This document shows, one piece after another, positions 15,378-20,431 of a stretch of DNA of 20,431 nt. The notes under the pieces were generated by a model. It ran no database searches. It was not told the DNA's origin and saw only the letters and a program-made list of their open reading frames with translations. The stretch is from the NCBI GenBank assembly GCA_934615235.1, contig CAKTTL010000049.1, forward strand, positions 1-20,431, given 5' to 3'. This DNA is from an uncultured Clostridia bacterium. GTDB taxonomy: Bacteria; Bacillota; Clostridia; Christensenellales; Aristaeellaceae. Numbering within the stretch: the first letter of the stretch is position 1; every line of letters starts with the position of its first letter. The translations under genes and the position numbers were made by a program.

Positions 15378-15406
15378 GGAAAAATACGAACATTTTTGCT
15401 ATAATA
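15378..15406 (+). promoter_or_regulatory. Extended -10 promoter of purR
   Basis: TGCTATAAT (15398-15406) is an extended -10 with a consensus hexamer. The -35 (TGGAAA, 15378-15383, 17-bp spacer) is poor, as is common with extended -10 promoters. The leader is about 45 nt. Confidence 0.58.
15383..15395 (+). promoter_or_regulatory. Candidate PurBox in the purR promoter
   Basis: AAATACGAACATT fits the Bacillus PurR box (A/T-rich followed by CGAAC and A/T) and lies in the spacer between -35 and -10. A second CGAACAAT at 15420-15427 lies in the leader in the same orientation; Bacillus PurBoxes are normally paired as inverted copies, so the pairing here is atypical. Autoregulation by PurR is the inferred role. 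Confidence 0.4.
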
Positions 15407-15458
15407 GGCGGAGAACCTTCGAACAATCCCGATTTTAGAACGCTTGCAGGAGGGAAAT

Positions 15459-16271
15459 ATGGATCGTATCCGTCGGACAGAACGATTGGCAGCCATGACG
15501 CAGATGCTCATCAACGCACCGAACAGGAGTCTTGCGCTTTCGACCTTCTGCGAAACGTTTGACACGGCGAAATCTTCCGCCAGCGAAGATCTGGATATCA
15601 TTCGCACGGCGCTGAAGCGCTTCCATCTGGGAACGCTGGAAACGCTGCCGGGCGCGGCGGGCGGCGTGCGGTATCGTCCGTATGTGGAAAAGGAAGACGC
15701 GTTCGCGGCCGTGAACGCGCTGTGCAAGCGGATGAGCGCGCCGGGGCGCGTGTTGCCGGGCGCGCTGCTGTACATCGCCGATCTGGTGGGCGATCCAGCT
15801 ACGCTGGAGCGCATGGGCGAAATCCTCGCGACCGAATATTACGACGTCGAACCGGATTTCGTGCTGACGATGGAAATGCAGGGGATCCCGCTTGCGATGA
15901 TGACGGCGCGCGCGCTGGACGTGCCGGTCGTGATCGCACGGCGCAGCGTCAAGGCGTACGAGGGAGCGGCGGTGCATATCACGTACCCCGTCGGCTCGTC
16001 GTTCAAGACGATGTCGCTGCCCAAGCGGCTGGTGAAGGAAGGGCAGAAAACGGTAATCGTCGACGACGTGCTGCGCACGGGCGGAACGCTTTCCGGCATG
16101 CGCAGTCTGATGGATGAATTCCGCGTGACCGTCGCAGGCGAGGCCGTGCTGATCGCGACGGAAGAAGCGTATCAGGCGGACCCGGACGTGCGTCCGCTGA
16201 TGGTCATGGAAGGCGTGGACGCGGCGACGGGCGCGGCGAAGATCCGCCCCGGCGACTGGCTGCGGGGCTGA
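15459..16271 (+). CDS. purR: Purine operon repressor PurR (Bacillus type)
   Basis: The 270-residue product has the two-domain design of Bacillota PurR: an N-terminal winged helix (MDRIRRTERLAAMTQMLI, then STFCETFDTAKSSASEDLDIIR, 1-50) and a phosphoribosyltransferase-fold effector domain with the PRPP loop VIVDDVLRTGGT (199-210). It also keeps the GGVRYRPY segment (68-75). The protein binds PurBoxes and is released by PRPP. The ATG at 15459 is preceded by AGGAGGG with a 4-5 nt gap; the in-frame TTG at 15444 lies before this site and is less likely. In Bacillus, purR lies near glmU, prs and pth; here pth follows after 55 nt. Confidence 0.95.
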   Translation: MDRIRRTERLAAMTQMLINAPNRSLALSTFCETFDTAKSSASEDLDIIRTALKRFHLGTLETLPGAAGGVRYRPYVEKEDAFAAVNALCKRMSAPGRVLPGALLYIADLVGDPATLERMGEILATEYYDVEPDFVLTMEMQGIPLAMMTARALDVPVVIARRSVKAYEGAAVHITYPVGSSFKTMSLPKRLVKEGQKTVIVDDVLRTGGTLSGMRSLMDEFRVTVAGEAVLIATEEAYQADPDVRPLMVMEGVDAATGAAKIRPGDWLRG

Positions 16272-16326
16272 ATACTTTTTTTCGCGCAGGGCGCGGAAAA
16301 ATAAAACCGAAAGGTACTGCAAGAAA

Positions 16327-16911
16327 ATGGATACATTCCTGATCGTCGGGTTGGGAAACCCGGGCGAACAGTATAAGCATACGCGCCATAACGTCGGCTT
16401 CGACGTGGTGGAGATTCTCGCGCAGAAGCTGGGCATCAAAATGAACAGGCACCGCTTTCGCGCCGAGGTGGGCGAGGGGACGTACGAGGGGATGAAGCTT
16501 GTGCTCGCCCGTCCGCAGACGTTTATGAACCTCAGCGGCGAAAGCGTCGTGCCGCTGGTGCAGTGGTATAAACCCAGGGCGAACTGTCTCGCGCTCGTTT
16601 ACGACGACTGCGACCTGCCGGTGGGCGCGCTGCGCGTGCGGCCTTCCGGTTCGCCGGGCACGCATAACGGCATGAAGTCCGTCATCGGCCTGCTCGGGCG
16701 GGAGGATTTTCCGCGCGTGCGCGTGGGCATCGGCCGCCAGCCGGAAGGCTGGGATCTGGCCGACTGGGTGCTTGCGGGCTATAAAACCGAGGAAGAGCGC
16801 AAAGCTGCGTTCGAGGCGTACAGCGCCGCGGCGGACGCGCTGCTGTGCATCGCGCGCGAGGGCTGCGAGGCGGCGATGCAGAAATATAATCATAAACCGA
16901 AAGGGGTTTAA
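16327..16911 (+). CDS. pth: Peptidyl-tRNA hydrolase
   Basis: The 194-residue product recycles peptidyl-tRNAs that drop off ribosomes. Conserved features: GLGNPGEQYKHTRHNVGF with Asn11 and catalytic His21, PQTFMNLSG with Asn68, YDDCDLPVGALRVR with Asp93, and GSPGTHNGMKS with Asn114. These correspond to Asn10, His20, Asn68, Asp93 and Asn114 of E. coli Pth. The GTHNG segment has Thr where GGHNG is usual. The ribosome site is modest (GAAAGG about 12 nt before ATG). It is probably co-transcribed with purR; no terminator with a T-run separates them. The GH36 gene follows 3 nt after its stop codon. Confidence 0.96.
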   Translation: MDTFLIVGLGNPGEQYKHTRHNVGFDVVEILAQKLGIKMNRHRFRAEVGEGTYEGMKLVLARPQTFMNLSGESVVPLVQWYKPRANCLALVYDDCDLPVGALRVRPSGSPGTHNGMKSVIGLLGREDFPRVRVGIGRQPEGWDLADWVLAGYKTEEERKAAFEAYSAAADALLCIAREGCEAAMQKYNHKPKGV

Positions 16912-16914
16912 CGA

Positions 16915-19077
16915 ATGATTACATATCAGGAGAAAAACAGGGTTTTTCACCTGCAGGGCAGGACGTACAGCTATTTTATCGGCGTACAGGACGGCGTGCT
17001 GACGCACCTGTACTGGGGCGCGCGCGTGCCCGACGGCGACGTGACGGGGCTGACCTGGAAGAGCCGCGAGGGCGCGTCCTTCGATACGTCCGTTAACCGT
17101 CACTGGGCGGAGCTGCCCACGCAGGAGCGCGGTTATTTCGGCCTGCGCGCGCTGGATATCGCCAACGCCGAGGGCGACGACGTGCTCTCGCTGCGATATG
17201 AAGGCCATCGCATTTTCAAGGGCAAGGCGCCGCTTGCGGGGCTGCCGTCCGCCTATACGGAAAGCGAAGATGAAGCGGAAACGCTGGAGATCGACCTGCG
17301 CGACGCGCTGACCGGCGCGCTGGTTACGCTGAGCTATACGGTTTATCGTGATTTCGACGTGCTCGCCCGCAGCATGCGCGTGCGCAACGAAGGCGGCAAG
17401 CCGTTTGAAATCAAGGGGCTGCAGGCCGCGGCCGTCCGTCTCCCAAAGGCGGAATACGACGTGCTGAACCTTAAAGGCGCGTGGGCGCGCGAGCGCGAAG
17501 TGATGCGCACCGGCATGCCGCAGGGAACGTTCGCCATTGAAAGCCGGCGCGGCGCGTCGGGGCACGAGAACAATCCCTTCCTGGCCGTTCTCTCCCGCAG
17601 CGCGAACGAGACGGCGGGCGAGGTATACGCGGCGACGTGGGTGTATTCGGGCAGTTTCCGCGCGGCCGTGGATGTGAACGTCGACGTCGCGCCGATGCTC
17701 TCCATCGGCTTTTCGCCCGATGTGTTCCGCTGGCGGCTTGAGGCGGGCGAGACGTTCCAGTCGCCCGAGGCGCTGCTGGTCTATTCGCCTTCCGGGCTGA
17801 ACGGCATGTCCGAGCGGTTCCACCGCTTTATCCGGCTGCGCATCTGCCGCGGCGCGTGGCGCGACCGCGAACGGCCGATTCTCATCAATAACTGGGAAGC
17901 GACGTATTTTGGCTTCACCGAGGAAAAGCTGATGGCCATCGCCAGGCGCGGCGCGGAAATCGGCTGCGAACTGTTTGTGCTGGACGACGGCTGGTTTGGC
18001 AAGCGCAACAGCGATAACTGTTCCCTGGGCGACTGGGTGGTGAACCCGGAAAAGATGCCGGGCGGCATGGGGGCGTTCGCGCGGCAGATCAACGATCTGG
18101 GAATGCGCTTCGGCCTGTGGTTTGAGCCGGAAATGATTTCGCCCGATAGCGACCTGTACCGTGCGCACCCCGAATGGTGCCTGCACGTGGATGGCCGCGA
18201 CCGCACCGAGGCGCGCCAGCAGCTGATTCTCGACTACTGCCGCCCGGAGGTGCAGGATTATATCATCGAGGCGGTTTCGTCCGTGCTGCGCTCGGCGCAT
18301 ATTGAATACGTCAAATGGGACATGAACCGCAACATGACGGAGGGCTTCAGCGAGACGCTGCCCCCGCAGCGGCGTATGGAATCGCAGCATCGCTACATGC
18401 TCGGCCTGTACCGCGTGCTGGAGGCCGTGACCGCGGCGTTCCCGGAAGTGCTGTTTGAAAGCTGCTCGGGCGGCGGCGGCCGCTTTGACTGCGGCATGCT
18501 CTGCTATATGCCGCAGACCTGGACAAGCGACGATACCGACGCGTATGAACGCATCCGCATTCAGTACGGTACGTCGATGGTGTATCCGTGCAGTGCGATG
18601 GGCGCGCATGTGAGCGCCGTGCCGAATCACCAGACGGGCCGCGTGACGCCGTTCAAAACCCGCTGCGAAGTGGCGCTGGGCGGAAATTTCGGCTTCGAGC
18701 TGGATCTGAGCCGCATCTCGCAGGAGGATATGGCGACGGCGCGCGAGGCGGTTGCCCGCGTGAAGCGCCTGCGCGGCGTGCTGCAGCGGGGCAGTTATTC
18801 GCGCCTGGTCAGCCCGTTTGAGAATCGCAACTTTGCGGCGTGGCAGTATGTGTCCGAAGACGGCGCGCGGGCGGTGCTGTGCATGTATCAGCCCCATGTC
18901 GAGCCGAACGGCCGTCCCTTCAGCGTGCGGATGACGGCGCTTGAACCGGAGACGTTCTATCGCCGCGTCGATACGGGCGAAGTCTGGTCGGGCGCGGCGC
19001 TGATGAATATGGGCGTGCCGGTCGAGTTCCCGCGGTATGATTTTGCCTCCTCGGTGCTGGAATTCGAGCGGGTATAA
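16915..19077 (+). CDS. GH36 alpha-galactosidase
   Basis: The 720-residue product fits family GH36: an N-terminal beta-sandwich domain (about 1-320, with GVLTHLYWG and ELPTQERGYFG), the catalytic barrel beginning at RPILINNWEATYFGFTEEKL (about 322), FVLDDGWFGKRNSD, GLWFEPEMISPDSDL, the nucleophile motif YVKWDMNR with Asp469, SCSGGGGRFDCGML, and the acid/base motif WTSDDTDA with Asp539. A small C-terminal beta domain closes the protein. Full length for the family. No signal peptide, so it should act in the cytoplasm on imported raffinose- or melibiose-type sugars. Its stop-to-start gap with pth is only 3 nt (GAAAGGGG as ribosome site inside the pth end), an odd partner that suggests read-through expression. 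No sugar transporter or regulator is adjacent. Confidence 0.96.
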   Translation: MITYQEKNRVFHLQGRTYSYFIGVQDGVLTHLYWGARVPDGDVTGLTWKSREGASFDTSVNRHWAELPTQERGYFGLRALDIANAEGDDVLSLRYEGHRIFKGKAPLAGLPSAYTESEDEAETLEIDLRDALTGALVTLSYTVYRDFDVLARSMRVRNEGGKPFEIKGLQAAAVRLPKAEYDVLNLKGAWAREREVMRTGMPQGTFAIESRRGASGHENNPFLAVLSRSANETAGEVYAATWVYSGSFRAAVDVNVDVAPMLSIGFSPDVFRWRLEAGETFQSPEALLVYSPSGLNGMSERFHRFIRLRICRGAWRDRERPILINNWEATYFGFTEEKLMAIARRGAEIGCELFVLDDGWFGKRNSDNCSLGDWVVNPEKMPGGMGAFARQINDLGMRFGLWFEPEMISPDSDLYRAHPEWCLHVDGRDRTEARQQLILDYCRPEVQDYIIEAVSSVLRSAHIEYVKWDMNRNMTEGFSETLPPQRRMESQHRYMLGLYRVLEAVTAAFPEVLFESCSGGGGRFDCGMLCYMPQTWTSDDTDAYERIRIQYGTSMVYPCSAMGAHVSAVPNHQTGRVTPFKTRCEVALGGNFGFELDLSRISQEDMATAREAVARVKRLRGVLQRGSYSRLVSPFENRNFAAWQYVSEDGARAVLCMYQPHVEPNGRPFSVRMTALEPETFYRRVDTGEVWSGAALMNMGVPVEFPRYDFASSVLEFERV

Positions 19078-19094
19078 GGGATAGAATCGTACAG

Positions 19095-19128
19095 ATGAGC
19101 GGCGCGCAAGAGCGCGCCGCTCATTTTT
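19095..19128 (+). terminator. Strong terminator after the alpha-galactosidase gene
   Basis: A perfect 13-bp stem (ATGAGCGGCGCGC 19095-19107 with its complement 19112-19124), an AAGA loop and five T residues (19124-19128). Confidence 0.93.
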
Positions 19129-19147
19129 AACGGTTTCTTTTCACAAG

Positions 19148-19157
19148 TAACATGTTA
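19148..19157. promoter_or_regulatory. Small palindrome upstream of the pyk promoter
   Basis: TAACATGTTA is a perfect 10-bp palindrome ending 6 bp before the -35 of the pyruvate kinase promoter. Position fits an activator or repressor site, but the sequence is short and could be chance. Confidence 0.25.
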
Positions 19158-19163
19158 GTTGTG

Positions 19164-19192
19164 TTGACAGCGAAATTAGCAGATGCTACACT
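19164..19192 (+). promoter_or_regulatory. Promoter of the pyruvate kinase gene
   Basis: Consensus TTGACA (19164-19169), 17-bp spacer and TACACT (19187-19192). Leader of about 33 nt to the ATG at 19232. Confidence 0.72.
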
Positions 19193-19231
19193 ATACACCG
19201 TTTGAAAAAAAGATTCGGGAGTGATGAAGAT

Positions 19232-20431
19232 ATGCGCAAGACGAAAATCATCTGTACCATCGGTCCCGCCTCCGAAAGCGAGGAAACGCTGCGGCAGCTG
19301 TGCCTTGCGGGCATGAACGTGGCAAGACTGAACTTTTCCCACGGCGCGCATGATGAACAGCTGGTGCGCATCGAGCGCATCCGCAAGCTGCGCACGGAGC
19401 TGAACCTGCCCATCGCGATCATGCTCGATACCAAGGGGCCGGAGTATCGCATCCGCACGTTCAAAACCGGCAAAATTTTCCTTCGGGAGGGCGATCCGTT
19501 CACCTTCACCACGGACGAGGTGGAGGGCGACGAGCATATCGTTTCCGTCAGCTATAAGGGGTTGATGAAGGACCTGCAGGCCGGAGACGTCATTCTGCTC
19601 AGCAACGGAATGCTCCGGTTCCGCGTGGACGAGGTAGCGGGCAGCGAGGCGCATTGCACGGTTGAAATCGGCGGCGAACTGAGCGACAAAAAGAGCATGA
19701 GCTTCCCGGGCAAGGTGCTCAGCCAGCCGTACCTCAGCGAGCAGGATCGCGACGATATCATCTTCGGCATCGAGCACGGCGTTGATTTTATCGCCTGCTC
19801 GTTCGTTTCCTGCAAACAGGATCTGCTGGACATCAAGGAAATTTTAAGCGCGCACGGCGCGCCTGATATCGAGCTGATCGCCAAGATTGAAAACAGCACC
19901 GGCATCGCCAACATTGAGGAAATCTGCCAGGAATGTTCGGGCATCATGATCGGCCGCGGCGATCTGGGCGTGGAAATTCCGCTTGAAGAGCTGCCCGCCG
20001 TGCAGAAGCGGATCATCACCAAGTGCCGCATGCTTGGCAAACGCGTGATTACCGCAACCGAGATGCTCGAATCGATGATTCACAACCCGCGCCCCACGCG
20101 CGCGGAAGCGTCCGACGTGGCCAACGCCGTTTACGACGGCACGAGCGCCATCATGCTTTCCGGTGAAACCGCTGCGGGCGATCATCCCGTGCTGGTTCTG
20201 AAAACTATGGCGCGCATCGCGGAGTATACCGAAACGAACATCCATTACGCCAAGCGCTTCCGCCGCTCGGGCTTTGAAATTCGCAATCTTGTCGACGCGA
20301 TTTCTCATGCCGTGGCCGGAATGTCGATCGACATCGACGCAAAGGCGATGTGCGTCTGCACCCGCTCCGGCATGACCGCGCGCATGGTCTCGCGCTTCCG
20401 TTCGCCCGTGGATATCCTCGGCGTGACGAAC
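19232..20431 (+). CDS. pyk: Pyruvate kinase (partial, 3' end outside the window)
   Basis: Exactly 400 codons are visible with no stop; pyruvate kinases usually run to about 470-590 residues. The enzyme makes pyruvate and ATP from phosphoenolpyruvate and ADP. Seen: MRKTKIICTIGPAS, ARLNFSHG (31-38), MLDTKGPEYRIR (64-75; Glu71 keeps the form linked to K+-dependent enzymes), AKIENSTG with Lys218 and Glu220, MIGRGDLGVEIPLEE, VITATEMLESM and NPRPTRAEASDVANAVYDGTSAIM (split). Several blocks differ from the common form: GPEYR for GPEIR, KSMSFPG for KGVNLPG, MIGRGD for MVARGD, TATEML for TATQML. This suggests a divergent pyruvate kinase subgroup, possibly a second isozyme. GGGAG stands 10 nt before ATG. 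Confidence 0.94.
   Translation, partial: MRKTKIICTIGPASESEETLRQLCLAGMNVARLNFSHGAHDEQLVRIERIRKLRTELNLPIAIMLDTKGPEYRIRTFKTGKIFLREGDPFTFTTDEVEGDEHIVSVSYKGLMKDLQAGDVILLSNGMLRFRVDEVAGSEAHCTVEIGGELSDKKSMSFPGKVLSQPYLSEQDRDDIIFGIEHGVDFIACSFVSCKQDLLDIKEILSAHGAPDIELIAKIENSTGIANIEEICQECSGIMIGRGDLGVEIPLEELPAVQKRIITKCRMLGKRVITATEMLESMIHNPRPTRAEASDVANAVYDGTSAIMLSGETAAGDHPVLVLKTMARIAEYTETNIHYAKRFRRSGFEIRNLVDAISHAVAGMSIDIDAKAMCVCTRSGMTARMVSRFRSPVDILGVTN

Noticed and set aside
16272..16326. Possible hairpin TTTTCGCGC/GCGCGGAAAA between purR and pth
   Set aside because: The stem needs a bulge, the loop is only four bases, and no T-run follows on the plus strand, so it does not qualify as a terminator.
16204..18897. 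Very long minus-strand open frame (897 codons) opposite pth and the GH36 gene
   Set aside because: It lies antisense to two well-identified genes, has an Arg/His/Ala-rich composition typical of shadow frames in GC-rich DNA, and shows no recognisable family motif.

Overview
The window looks like a chromosomal segment of a GC-rich Gram-positive anaerobe of the Bacillota, most likely a gut-type member of the Clostridia. Pointers are the Bacillus-type PurR repressor, strong AGGAGG-type ribosome sites, sigma-A-like promoters with 17-18 bp spacers and very short leaders (about 20-40 nt in most cases), a split zinc/cadmium efflux module and a DUF3783 protein. The taxonomy is inference and cannot be fixed below class level from sequence alone. 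There are no rRNA, tRNA, CRISPR or complete insertion-sequence features.

Layout. 1-187: the end of a beta-glucosidase-like GH3 gene. 188-469: a terminator, a 164-bp inverted-repeat element resembling a MITE, and a second terminator. 470-2525 (minus): a secreted propeller-like protein of unknown role downstream of a YebC-family gene. 2695-5789: a metal-resistance locus in which a small HMA metal-binding protein and a P1B-type ATPase (minus) diverge from a regulator (plus) that joins an ArsR-type repressor to an AraC-type DNA-binding domain. The intergenic region holds overlapping divergent promoters and a 26-bp palindrome. 5835-6728 (minus): a DegV/FakB fatty-acid-binding protein. 6876-8475 (plus): a three-gene operon with 4-bp stop/start overlaps, DUF3783 - 8-oxoguanine DNA glycosylase - MutT-like Nudix hydrolase, which amounts to a small oxidised-guanine repair module.

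8749-13814 (plus): a complete branched-chain amino-acid ABC operon, livJ-livH-livM-livG-livF, with a strong promoter, a stable hairpin between livJ and livH, and a LivM carrying an unusual N-terminal extension of about 140 residues. 13883-15277 (minus): murC, divergent from purR (15459-16271), which is followed by pth and a GH36 alpha-galactosidase (to 19077). A terminator and a clear promoter then introduce a pyruvate kinase gene that runs off the window end.

Most genes are ordinary housekeeping or nutrient-uptake functions. The least ordinary items are the ArsR-AraC fusion with its compact divergent control region, the hairpin repeat element near the left end, the extended LivM, and DUF3783 coupled to the 8-oxoguanine repair pair.
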